Source: JBKJUK01 sp046590705
Lineage (GTDB): Bacteria; Acidobacteriota; Thermoanaerobaculia; Gp7-AA8
Length of the DNA stretch: 5,567 nucleotides
Assembly (NCBI GenBank): GCA_046590705.1
Contig: JBKJUK010000227.1
Coordinates: forward strand, 1-5,567
Direction: 5' to 3'
This document shows positions 1 through 5,567 of the stretch, piece by piece. The notes beneath the pieces were generated by a model that saw nothing but the letters and a program-made list of their open reading frames with translations, did no database searches and had not been told where the DNA came from. A program made the position numbers and the translations under genes. The first letter of the stretch is position 1. The number at the start of each line of letters is the position of its first letter.

Positions 1-1
1 A

Positions 2-133
2 GGGATCGATCTCGATCGACTGGTGGAAGCCTCAACACTCATTGGCAGATACCTCGATCATCCGCTGCCAGGAAAGTACATCCAGGCTTGCAACCGTGGC
101 CAGCAAACCGGCGCCCACCTACCCGTACATTAG
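2..133 (+). CDS. 3-hydroxy-3-methylglutaryl-CoA lyase, C-terminal end (partial)
   Basis: An open frame enters from the left edge and stops with TAG at 131-133, giving 43 residues. It reads GIDLDRLVEASTLIGRYL, then a DHPLPGKY segment. This resembles the end of HMG-CoA lyases, where a TG(I/V)DL motif is followed by an amphipathic helix and a PLPS(R/K) segment. The family splits HMG-CoA into acetyl-CoA and acetoacetate in leucine breakdown, using a TIM-barrel domain that would lie outside the window. The catalytic residues cannot be checked here. The thioesterase gene starts 54 bases downstream on the same strand, which fits a shared acyl-CoA operon. A related DRE-TIM lyase is possible, because the call rests on a short tail. 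Confidence 0.6.
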   Translation, partial: GIDLDRLVEASTLIGRYLDHPLPGKYIQACNRGQQTGAHLPVH

Positions 134-140
134 AGCAGTG

Positions 141-172
141 CTTTTCCCTCTCCCTCGAGGATGAGGGAAAGG
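141..172 (+). other. Hairpin between the lyase and thioesterase genes
   Basis: Positions 141-150 pair with 163-172 over ten positions, one of them a G-T pair, around a 12-base loop that itself contains the palindrome CCTCGAGG (153-160). No T-run follows, so it is not a standard intrinsic terminator. The 3' arm holds the only purine-rich, Shine-Dalgarno-like bases ahead of the thioesterase (GAGGGAAAGG, 163-172), so the stem could mask them. Their distance from the ATG at 188 (15 bases) is long for a working site. An mRNA processing or attenuation role, or no role, are all possible. Confidence 0.35.
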
Positions 173-187
173 CTTTAGAATCTGACG

Positions 188-640
188 ATGGTTGAACCTG
201 TTCATGCGATGTCGGGATGGCGCGACGGCTGGTTTGTCGTGCCGCAAGTGGTCAGCTGGCGCGATCTCGATGGGCTTGGGCATGTAAACAACGCCGTTTA
301 TATCTCGTACTTCGAGTTTGCACGCGTCAGGTATTGGTTCGAGATGCTGCAGGACGGTAAAGCTCCGCAGGATCTCGACTTCATCGTGGCCCGGGTCGAG
401 TGCGACTATCGCGTGCAACTCTCCCTCGACGAGTCGATCGAGATCCGTGTACGCATTGGAGAGATGCGCGGAAGCTCATTCGATTTCGAGAGCGAAGTCT
501 GGCTTCGTGACGGTTTGAAACCTGCGGCCACCGGCAAAGTGGTGGTGGTGCTCTTCGACTGGAAGACTCAGAAGAAGAGAGTCATCGACGCAGACTTGCG
601 GGAACGGGTTGTGAGATTTCAGCAGGGTGTCCCGGCGTGA
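188..640 (+). CDS. Acyl-CoA thioesterase, 4HBT/YbgC-like hotdog family
   Basis: The 150-residue product has the length and shape of single-domain hotdog thioesterases, which hydrolyse acyl-CoA to free acid and CoA in the cytoplasm. Residues 25-35 read RDLDGLGHVNN, the family signature. Asp28 aligns with the catalytic Asp17 of Pseudomonas 4-hydroxybenzoyl-CoA thioesterase, and HVNN starts the long central helix (NAVYISYFEFAR). The rest alternates beta strands, including VECDYRVQL and KVVVVLFDW, as expected for the curved sheet. No signal peptide or membrane segment is present. An in-frame TAG at 176-178 rules out an earlier start. ATG 188 lacks a well-spaced ribosome binding site, and ATG 209 is a possible alternative. 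The preceding HMG-CoA lyase suggests a substrate from branched-chain acyl-CoA breakdown, but the substrate cannot be read from the sequence. Confidence 0.85.
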   Translation: MVEPVHAMSGWRDGWFVVPQVVSWRDLDGLGHVNNAVYISYFEFARVRYWFEMLQDGKAPQDLDFIVARVECDYRVQLSLDESIEIRVRIGEMRGSSFDFESEVWLRDGLKPAATGKVVVVLFDWKTQKKRVIDADLRERVVRFQQGVPA

Positions 641-663
641 TTTCCGTCAGCGCCATACCTGCT

Positions 664-694
664 TTGTGCGGCGGCGCGTCATCTTTGCTAGAAT
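664..694 (+). promoter_or_regulatory. Candidate sigma70-type promoter for the gene at 728
   Basis: TAGAAT at 689-694 matches the -10 consensus TATAAT at four of six positions (T, A, A and the final T), and is preceded by TGC (686-688), an extended -10 motif. The best -35 is TTGTGC (664-669), 19 bases upstream, slightly longer than ideal. Transcription would begin near 701, leaving a leader of about 27 bases. The box lies in the only gap between the thioesterase stop and the next gene, which supports a new transcription unit here. Confidence 0.5.
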
Positions 695-712
695 TCGGCC
701 GCTTCCCACGAC

Positions 713-719
713 AAAAGGA
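713..719 (+). promoter_or_regulatory. Ribosome binding site fixing the TTG start at 728
   Basis: AAAAGGA lies 8 bases ahead of TTG 728, ideal Shine-Dalgarno spacing. The other nearby TTG (720-722) is followed at once by an in-frame TGA, so this site selects the TTG at 728. Confidence 0.7.
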
Positions 720-727
720 TTGACCTC

Positions 728-1435
728 TTGATCACCGGGTTCAACACCGATATCAAGCACAACGACAGGGTGTATCACGTTCAGACCGAGGATAAAGGTC
801 TGCAGAACCCCTGTATCGAGTCGCTGGTGTACGTCGGCGGAGAGATCCTGGCGTCGAAGAAGACCAGCTACGCGGAGCAGATGAAGTCGGGTGTCGATGA
901 AAAGTTCATCGGCGGTTTGATGGAGCAGCAGCATCGGACCATGATCGCCGCGATCAAGCGCGGTCGCCTCGACGCTCCCGCTGACGCGACTCAGATCGCG
1001 ACACCAGCCCAGACCATGAGCGGAGCGACGGTAACGCCATCGTCTTCATCAGCGCCTGCAGCCATCGATGATCCTGAGCGCACGCTCGATCAGGTCATCA
1101 TCGACTACCTGGCCTCCGAAGCACAGAACGAGCATCTCGAGCTGGCGCTGCTCAGTCAGTGCGAATTCATCAGCGGGCAGACCGTCGAACTGCGCGTGAT
1201 GAGCAGAAAGAGCCTGTCGCAGCAGCCCATTGCCGATGCCGCGATTGAAGTAAAGGTCATCTCGACCATTGAGCCGCCGCGAGTGATCTTCCGCGGCCGC
1301 ACCGCTGAAGATGGAGCAACGCTGGTCCGCTGCACCATCCCCTCGTTTCAGGAAGGTACAGCTGCGGTCATTATCTCGGCACAGAGTCCTCTCGGGAACG
1401 ACGAGGTCAAGCAGCTGGTCAAGAAGCGGCGATAG
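728..1435 (+). CDS. Conserved protein of unknown function with C-terminal Ig-like domain
   Basis: The 235-residue protein starts at TTG with a strong ribosome binding site. I recognise the N-terminal style (MITGFNTD, then YHVQTEDKG, ESLVYVGGEIL and LMEQQHR) from unannotated proteins of Acidobacteriota and similar bacteria, but know of no assigned function. Residues 1-80 form a compact alpha/beta domain. Residues 82-115 are a Ala/Ser/Thr/Pro-rich linker. Residues 136-231 look like an Ig-like beta sandwich: a strand at GQTVELRVM, a hydrophobic strand AAIEVKVI, the turn EDGAT, and the paired strands TLVRCTIP and TAAVIISA, the pattern of bacterial macroglobulin-like or carboxypeptidase-regulatory folds. 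There is no signal peptide or membrane segment, so it is probably cytoplasmic, which is unusual for such a sandwich. The product could be an adaptor or binding protein. The gene appears to be transcribed alone from the promoter at 664-694. Confidence 0.8.
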   Translation: MITGFNTDIKHNDRVYHVQTEDKGLQNPCIESLVYVGGEILASKKTSYAEQMKSGVDEKFIGGLMEQQHRTMIAAIKRGRLDAPADATQIATPAQTMSGATVTPSSSSAPAAIDDPERTLDQVIIDYLASEAQNEHLELALLSQCEFISGQTVELRVMSRKSLSQQPIADAAIEVKVISTIEPPRVIFRGRTAEDGATLVRCTIPSFQEGTAAVIISAQSPLGNDEVKQLVKKRR

Positions 1436-1455
1436 AGCAGCGTTGGCCCGCTTAC

Positions 1456-1583
1456 GGTAGTGGCCGAAGTTTCCATTCCAACTTCGGACTCCGTGGCCTC
1501 GCAGGAATCGATCGGAAACTCCGCGCTTTGGTCTCTAAGTTTCGAGATCAAAAGCCCAAAGTTGAAAACTTTGGCCACTTACC
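1456..1583. repeat. Long inverted-repeat structured element (MITE-like or structured RNA)
   Basis: This element fills most of the gap between the genes at 728 and 1641. The outer arms 1456-1472 and 1566-1583 pair at 17 positions with one G-T pair and one bulged base (1580). Inside, 1525-1535 pairs with 1544-1555 (11 pairs, one bulge, one G-T), and 1475-1479 with 1504-1508, continued by 1470-1474 with 1514-1518 across a five-base bulge. Together they make a three-armed fold. Two local hairpins compete with the outer stem: 1464-1470 with 1481-1487, and 1556-1563 with 1567-1574. CTTAC occurs at 1451-1455 and again at 1578-1582. No T-run follows either strand's stem. It may be a non-autonomous mobile repeat, a transcription end, or a leader element of the next gene. 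Confidence 0.6.
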
Positions 1584-1630
1584 AGCCGGTTCGGGCACTC
1601 ACTGATCCGCATGGCGAAGATGCTGCATAC

Positions 1631-1634
1631 AGGG
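1631..1634 (+). promoter_or_regulatory. Weak ribosome binding site favouring the ATG at 1641
   Basis: AGGG sits 6 bases before ATG 1641. The earlier in-frame ATGs at 1611 and 1620 have no purine-rich site at a useful distance. The start at 1641 also places KHRR directly ahead of the membrane segment, a normal N-terminus for a membrane anchor. Confidence 0.45.
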
Positions 1635-1640
1635 CAACCG

Positions 1641-4052
1641 ATGAAGCACCGCAGACCTATCTTCCTCCTCACGGTATTCGGAATCGTAGCCATCCTCTAC
1701 CTGCTGGTAAGCCTGTACCTGCCGTCATCGCGACGGCTCATCGTCGGCATCGACAAGGACAGCGGAAAGGTTCGAGCCGTTCAGCAGCGGATCACCTTTC
1801 TTCCGCCACATCAGTTTTACCGTCTCTCTTTCGAGAAGCGAGAGGGTCAGGCGCAGCGAAGCGGACTCGTACAGATCATCTCGTCCCGCGAAAAGGTACC
1901 GGTCAAAATCACATACAAGATCCGCTTCGGACTTCGTGGCGGAAAACTTCCTGACGCCGACCGGCTGGTCGAGGATGGCTGGACGGCATGGATGAACGAG
2001 CGGATCGCCGAAGTCATGACGGCCATCACCTCGCAGGTACCTGTCGAGGACTTCGCCTCACCGTCGTCTGAGTTCAGCGCCCAGCGCGACCGGATCCGTC
2101 AGACAGTAGCGAAGCATCTCGCGCGCAGCGGACTCCAGGTCACCGCATTCGAGATCGAGCGAATCGAGGTCGATCGCGACGCCCTGCTCAAGAAGAAGCG
2201 GCTCGATCTGCGGCGGAACGCGCGCGGGCCGGTGGGCCGGGTTCTGCTCATCGGCCTCGATGGCGCGGACTGGGAACTGCTGACTGAGCTGATGATCGAC
2301 GATCGGCTTCCCAACATCAAAGCGATCGTGCGAGGCGGTGCGTCGTTCTCACTGCAGACCATTCAGCCCACGGTCTCGCCCATGCTCTGGACCACACTTG
2401 CCACAGGCGTAGCGCCCGACCGTCATGGCGTTGTGGACTTTGTGGATCAGGCCCGCAATGGCGCACCCGTCGACTCGCGTTCGAGGAACGTCCCTGCGGT
2501 CTGGGACATCGCCAGTGCCTTTGGCCGAACAAACGGAGTGGTGAATTTCTGGTCCGCCTGGCCGCCGACCAACAGCGATTCCTTCATCTTCGATACACCC
2601 TCGCGTCTCAATCCTGCCGCAGCGTCGCCCGAGTCTCTTTCACGTCTCGCCGAAACCTCAGTCGTTCCGCTGCCGACCGTGGGCTACGCTCAGGTGTCCC
2701 GCTTCTTCAATATCACCGCTGCCGAATATGAGCAGAGCGCAAATTCAACCGATGCCGCAACTCCCACCGGAACCTTTCGCGCGCTGCTGGCCAAGACATG
2801 GTCCGACCATCGCGCCGGCATCAACTACTACAGCAAGTATCAGCCTATGTTCTTCGCGATCAATTTCGAAGGCACGGACACGGTCAACCATCTCTTCGGG
2901 CCCTACCACCCCCCGTTTCGTGAAGGCATTCCCTCGGAGGAGTACCGCAAGTACTGGCCCACGGTCGCAAACTATTACTCCGAGGTCGATCGACTGATCG
3001 GAGAATGGATGACGGTACGCGGCACTGACGCGACGGTCATGCTGGTGTCCACGCACGGCATGCAGTGGGGCAAGACCCGCCCCCGAACGCCACCAATGGG
3101 CGCAAGTGCACTCACCAGCCACCGCAACCCCGGTGTTCTCGTTCTGTTCGGCAATGGTGTGAGTCCGAACCAGGGTCGGCGCGCGGCGTCGATCTACGAC
3201 ATTACGCCGACCACTCTGGCAATTCTCGGATTGCCTAAATCGAAAGAGATGCCCGGCAACGTGATTCCCGCATTCATGAATCTGCAGCCGATCACCAACG
3301 TTCCAGTGACCAGCTACAGTGAACTCCTCCCGGAATCACCGGTAGGCAATTCAGCCGTCGTGAATACTCAGCTTTACACTGCCTCACTGCGCCAGATCGG
3401 ACATCTTACTGATCCGAATCGAGTCGCTTCGCCTGTTCTGGAGAGCCCGACCCAACAACAGTCCATACCCACGGGGACTGCGGTATGGGGTCAGTATGCG
3501 CACCTCAACAACAGCGGCGTGACCCTCAAGCAGCAGAAGAAGAATAAGGACGCCGTGGCCGCGCTGGTCCAGGCCACTGAATTGAATCCCGGCAGGCCCA
3601 CTCCATACCTCAACCTGGCCATCGTTCTGATGGACATGCAGCAGTACTCGGCCGCGGATGAAGTCTTCTTCAAGGCCATCAATCGGGGCCTTCCGAACCC
3701 GGAGCGCTACATCATCGATCTGGCCTCGTACTATCGCAATAAGCAGATGGTGACGCGCGCCATCAATGTTCTGGTCGAAGGCAGAAAGATCTTTCCACAG
3801 TCTCCTCACATCGCAGCGAACCTCGGTTCTGCGCTTGCTGCAGGCAAACGTTATACGGAAGCTGTTCCGGAGCTCGAACGCGCTCTTTCCCTGCAGCCTA
3901 CGTCCACACTCGTTCTGAACAATCTGGGCATCATGTACCTTCGTCGCAACGAGTACGGTCGCGCCCTCGACTACTTCAACCGCTCGCTTTCGATTCAGCC
4001 GCGTCAGCCGTTGATCCGGGATACTGTGCGTGCAACGAGCAGCTGGCTGTGA
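1641..4052 (+). CDS. Membrane-anchored SPFH / type I phosphodiesterase / TPR fusion protein
   Basis: This 803-residue protein (813 if started at ATG 1611) has four parts. Residues 2-5 (KHRR) and a hydrophobic segment at 7-27 form an uncleaved anchor with the rest probably in the periplasm. Residues about 30-195 resemble an SPFH/prohibitin domain: VPVKITYKIRF, a helix with IAEVMTAI, then PVEDF and a charged helix ending LARSGLQVTAFEI. Residues about 200-540 are a type I phosphodiesterase of the alkaline phosphatase superfamily. Visible are the metal ligand Asp207 (GLDGADW), the nucleophile position Ser246 (PTVSPMLW), TG and HG after it, Asp413 and His417 (GTDTVNH), His472 and His494 (SHRNPG), and the closing YDITPTTLAILGLP. 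The usual SDHG is STHG here, so one metal-binding Asp is Thr471. Residues about 618-787 form five tandem TPR units, a protein-binding scaffold. The family hydrolyses phosphodiesters or pyrophosphates; the substrate is unknown and activity is uncertain given Thr471. Confidence 0.85.
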   Translation: MKHRRPIFLLTVFGIVAILYLLVSLYLPSSRRLIVGIDKDSGKVRAVQQRITFLPPHQFYRLSFEKREGQAQRSGLVQIISSREKVPVKITYKIRFGLRGGKLPDADRLVEDGWTAWMNERIAEVMTAITSQVPVEDFASPSSEFSAQRDRIRQTVAKHLARSGLQVTAFEIERIEVDRDALLKKKRLDLRRNARGPVGRVLLIGLDGADWELLTELMIDDRLPNIKAIVRGGASFSLQTIQPTVSPMLWTTLATGVAPDRHGVVDFVDQARNGAPVDSRSRNVPAVWDIASAFGRTNGVVNFWSAWPPTNSDSFIFDTPSRLNPAAASPESLSRLAETSVVPLPTVGYAQVSRFFNITAAEYEQSANSTDAATPTGTFRALLAKTWSDHRAGINYYSKYQPMFFAINFEGTDTVNHLFGPYHPPFREGIPSEEYRKYWPTVANYYSEVDRLIGEWMTVRGTDATVMLVSTHGMQWGKTRPRTPPMGASALTSHRNPGVLVLFGNGVSPNQGRRAASIYDITPTTLAILGLPKSKEMPGNVIPAFMNLQPITNVPVTSYSELLPESPVGNSAVVNTQLYTASLRQIGHLTDPNRVASPVLESPTQQQSIPTGTAVWGQYAHLNNSGVTLKQQKKNKDAVAALVQATELNPGRPTPYLNLAIVLMDMQQYSAADEVFFKAINRGLPNPERYIIDLASYYRNKQMVTRAINVLVEGRKIFPQSPHIAANLGSALAAGKRYTEAVPELERALSLQPTSTLVLNNLGIMYLRRNEYGRALDYFNRSLSIQPRQPLIRDTVRATSSWL

Positions 4053-4080
4053 CCGGATCGGAGCAAGAAACGACTGACCG

Positions 4081-4162
4081 GTAGGGGCGCGTTGCGCGCG
4101 CCCGCTCCCTGGTGCAGTTCGAGAATACGACCGGAGAGCGGGCGAGCGCAGCTCGCCCCTAC
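4081..4162. repeat. REP-like GC-rich palindromic intergenic element
   Basis: The element opens with GTAGGGGCG (4081-4089) and closes with its exact complement (4154-4162). An inner pair, CGCCCGCTC (4099-4107) with GAGCGGGCG (4136-4144), is also perfect. Each half folds alone as well: 4085-4091 with 4097-4103 (7 pairs, 5-base loop), and 4140-4147 with 4151-4158 (8 pairs, 3-base loop). Bipartite palindromes with GTAGGGGCG-type ends are, from memory, common dispersed repeats in GC-rich bacterial genomes. It begins 28 bases after the phosphodiesterase stop and may protect the mRNA end or end transcription, though no T-run follows. Confidence 0.75.
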
Positions 4163-4181
4163 GTAGATCGAGGGTATGCGA

Positions 4182-4187
4182 TAGGAT
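4182..4187 (+). promoter_or_regulatory. Possible -10 box for moeB, implying a very short leader
   Basis: TAGGAT (4182-4187) resembles a -10 box and the TAGAAT box at 689-694. No good -35 is found 17 bases upstream; that position falls at the edge of the palindrome. Transcription would start near 4194, only about 8 bases before the ATG at 4202. Confidence 0.3.
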
Positions 4188-4201
4188 CTGCGCACCATCT
4201 C

Positions 4202-5329
4202 ATGTCGCTCACTTCAGAACAGCAGATCCGCTACGGGCGCCACCTGATCCTTCCTGAGATCGGTGAGGCGGGGCAGGAGAAACTTCTGGACAGTTCCGTC
4301 GCTGTCGTTGGCGGTGGTGGTCTGGGTAGCCCGGTAGCGCTCTACCTCGCTGCTGCGGGAGTGGGAAGGATCACCATCATCGACTTCGATCGAGTCGATG
4401 TGTCGAATCTTCAGCGTCAGGTTCTCTACACCACCGCCGACATCGGGTCAGGAAAAGCACGCACCGCGAAGTCACGTCTTCAGCAACTCAATCCCGACGT
4501 CGCGGTGACTGCAATCGAGGAATCAATCTCGTCCAGCAACGCCATGCGGCTTCTCGATCCACACGACCTGGTCATCGACGGCACGGATAACTTCCCTGCC
4601 AGATATCTGATCAACGATGCCTGTGTGATGCTCGGCAAACCGAACGTCTACGGCTCCGTTTTCCGCTTCGAAGGACAGGCCTCGCTGTTCGCACCTGGAG
4701 AGGGACCCTGTTACCGCTGCATCTTCCCCCAGCCTCCTCCGCCCGACCTTGTCCCATCCTGCGCAGAGGCAGGTGTGTTCGGTGTCGTTCCAGGAATCAT
4801 CGGCCTGATTCAGGCGACCGAAGCGATCAAGCGCATCACAGGAGTGGGCGAGTCACTGGCAGGAAGATTGTTACTGTTCGATGCGAGCCGGATGAGCTTC
4901 CGGGAAATAAAGGTCGCGCGAAGAAACGATTGTGTTGTGTGCGGCGACGAGCCGCAGATCAGAGAACTGATCGATTACCAGAGATTCTGCGGAGGCGAAA
5001 TGCACGACTCGGACGAACAGAACATCACGCCGGCTGAGCTCTCGGAGCGGTTGAAGAGCGAAGCAGCGTTGCAGCTCATCGATGTCAGAGAACGAAATGA
5101 ATGGGACCAGCAGCACCTTACGCAGGCCACGTTAATGTCTCTGGGCGAGGTTCCGCTCCGGTTTTCGGAACTCGATCCCGACAAAGACACGGTGGTCTAT
5201 TGCCGAAGCGGGGGGCGCAGTGGCCGGGCCATGCAGATGCTGAAGGCCCAAGGATTCAGGTCGGTAAAAAATTTGACAGGCGGGATGCTGCGCTGGCGAG
5301 AGGAAGTCGATCGCGATTTCAAGGTGTGA
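4202..5329 (+). CDS. moeB: MoeB/ThiF-type adenylyltransferase fused to rhodanese (MoeZ-like)
   Basis: The 375-residue protein is an E1-like enzyme that adenylates the C-terminal glycine of a small ubiquitin-like sulfur carrier (MoaD, ThiS or CysO) with ATP. The fused rhodanese can then pass on sulfur. The N-terminus (QIRYGRHLILPEIG) is typical of MoeB. Residues 37-44 (GGGGLGSP) are the nucleotide loop, Asp61 and Asp63 follow the next strand, NLQRQ is at 69-73, and DGTDN at 126-130 holds the Mg-binding Asp. Cys170, Cys173, Cys244 and Cys247 form the zinc site, almost the same numbering as E. coli MoeB, and Cys187 matches its conserved cysteine. The rhodanese domain spans about 275-372 with active-site Cys334 in CRSGGRSG. 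ATG 4202 gives the family N-terminus; a GTG at 4112 would add residues encoded by the palindrome. No ribosome binding site is visible. No carrier gene is adjacent, so the partner (molybdopterin, thiamine or cysteine pathway) is open. Confidence 0.93.
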   Translation: MSLTSEQQIRYGRHLILPEIGEAGQEKLLDSSVAVVGGGGLGSPVALYLAAAGVGRITIIDFDRVDVSNLQRQVLYTTADIGSGKARTAKSRLQQLNPDVAVTAIEESISSSNAMRLLDPHDLVIDGTDNFPARYLINDACVMLGKPNVYGSVFRFEGQASLFAPGEGPCYRCIFPQPPPPDLVPSCAEAGVFGVVPGIIGLIQATEAIKRITGVGESLAGRLLLFDASRMSFREIKVARRNDCVVCGDEPQIRELIDYQRFCGGEMHDSDEQNITPAELSERLKSEAALQLIDVRERNEWDQQHLTQATLMSLGEVPLRFSELDPDKDTVVYCRSGGRSGRAMQMLKAQGFRSVKNLTGGMLRWREEVDRDFKV

Positions 5330-5382
5330 TCGGCCGCGTCGCGGTAAGCGCAGTCGCGGCGGCGAGCCTCGCGCAATAACGC

Positions 5383-5559
5383 CGTCATTCCGACGAGCCG
5401 CAGGATCGTAGTCATTACGCAGCTGTAACTGCTAGGAGGAATCTCCGGTCCCTGCGGACGAGGTGGAACTTCACGAGCACCGCGGCGCGGACCGGAGATT
5501 CCTCTTCGCACCCACAGCACCGCTGCTCACGTAGTCACGACCTGCTCATCGGAATGACG
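5383..5559. repeat. Large palindromic intergenic repeat (MITE-like)
   Basis: The outer arms 5383-5398 and 5544-5559 pair at 15 of 16 positions and carry GTCATTCCG and CGGAATGAC at the tips. The inner arms 5434-5451 and 5489-5506 pair at 18 positions with one G-T pair, around GGAATCTCCGG. A smaller stem, 5462-5465 with 5478-5481, caps the centre, and CGTAGTCA occurs as a direct repeat at 5407-5414 and 5530-5537. The tips and the GGAATCTC core resemble a widespread dispersed palindrome of the GTCATTC...GAATCTC type that I recall from many genomes. It follows the moeB stop by about 54 bases and could end its transcription. The bases between (5330-5382) hold no gene that I can support. Confidence 0.75.
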
Positions 5560-5567
5560 TTTTCGCG

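Noticed and set aside
1436..1610. Classic intrinsic terminator after the gene at 728
   Set aside because: Stems are present but none is followed by a T-run on the plus strand, so only a structured element is reported.
1460..1954. GTG-started plus-strand reading frame of 164 codons
   Set aside because: It begins inside the inverted-repeat element and then overlaps the N-terminus of the phosphodiesterase fusion gene in another frame. Its product is low in hydrophobic pattern, and it matches no family I know.
3048..3056. Frameshift or sequencing error as the reason for STHG
   Set aside because: The frame stays intact on both sides (VMLV before, HGMQWG after), and all three bases of the codon differ from either Asp codon.
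2745..3122. Minus-strand reading frame of 125 codons
   Set aside because: It lies opposite the phosphodiesterase domain, whose motifs are clearly coding; the antisense product looks like a by-product of GC-rich codon use.
3384..3809. Minus-strand reading frame of 141 codons
   Set aside because: It lies opposite the linker and the first TPR units of the fusion protein and has no recognisable motif.
4112..4201. Upstream extension of moeB from GTG 4112
   Set aside because: These 30 codons are encoded largely by the REP-like palindrome, and the family N-terminus begins naturally at ATG 4202.
5197..5520. Minus-strand reading frame of 107 codons over the moeB end and the last repeat
   Set aside because: It runs across the rhodanese active-site codons and then the palindrome, and its product is Arg/Pro-rich without family features.

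Overview
The window is about 5.6 kb of fairly GC-rich bacterial chromosome. It carries five genes, all on the plus strand, one of them cut by the left edge. The gene styles suggest Acidobacteriota or a nearby soil or sediment lineage: a cytoplasmic protein starting MITGFNTD, of a kind I recall from acidobacterial genomes, a periplasmic phosphodiesterase ending in TPR repeats, and large dispersed palindromes between genes. This placement rests on recognition, not on a search, and is only moderately secure. No tRNA, rRNA, CRISPR array, transposase or phage gene is visible.

Layout. Positions 2-133 hold the last 43 codons of a probable 3-hydroxy-3-methylglutaryl-CoA lyase. After a short gap with a hairpin comes a hotdog-fold acyl-CoA thioesterase (188-640), so the left end looks like an acyl-CoA catabolic operon. 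A sigma70-like promoter (664-694) and a clear ribosome binding site then serve a TTG-started gene (728-1435) for a two-domain cytoplasmic protein of unknown function. The gap at 1436-1640 is filled by a strongly structured inverted-repeat element (1456-1583).

The largest gene (1641-4052) encodes a membrane-anchored, probably periplasmic protein with an unusual order of parts: transmembrane anchor, SPFH/prohibitin-like domain, type I phosphodiesterase domain of the alkaline phosphatase superfamily, and five TPR repeats. Its phosphodiesterase has Thr where the family normally has a metal-binding Asp. A GC-rich REP-like palindrome (4081-4162) separates it from a MoeB-rhodanese fusion (4202-5329), the E1-like enzyme that activates the small sulfur-carrier proteins of molybdopterin or thiamine synthesis. 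The window ends in a second, larger palindromic element (5383-5559).

The genes do not form one pathway. Three different inverted-repeat structures occupy the three largest intergenic gaps, so apart from the first pair each gene is probably its own transcription unit. The best candidates for something new are the SPFH-phosphodiesterase-TPR protein with its altered metal site and the structured element just upstream of it.
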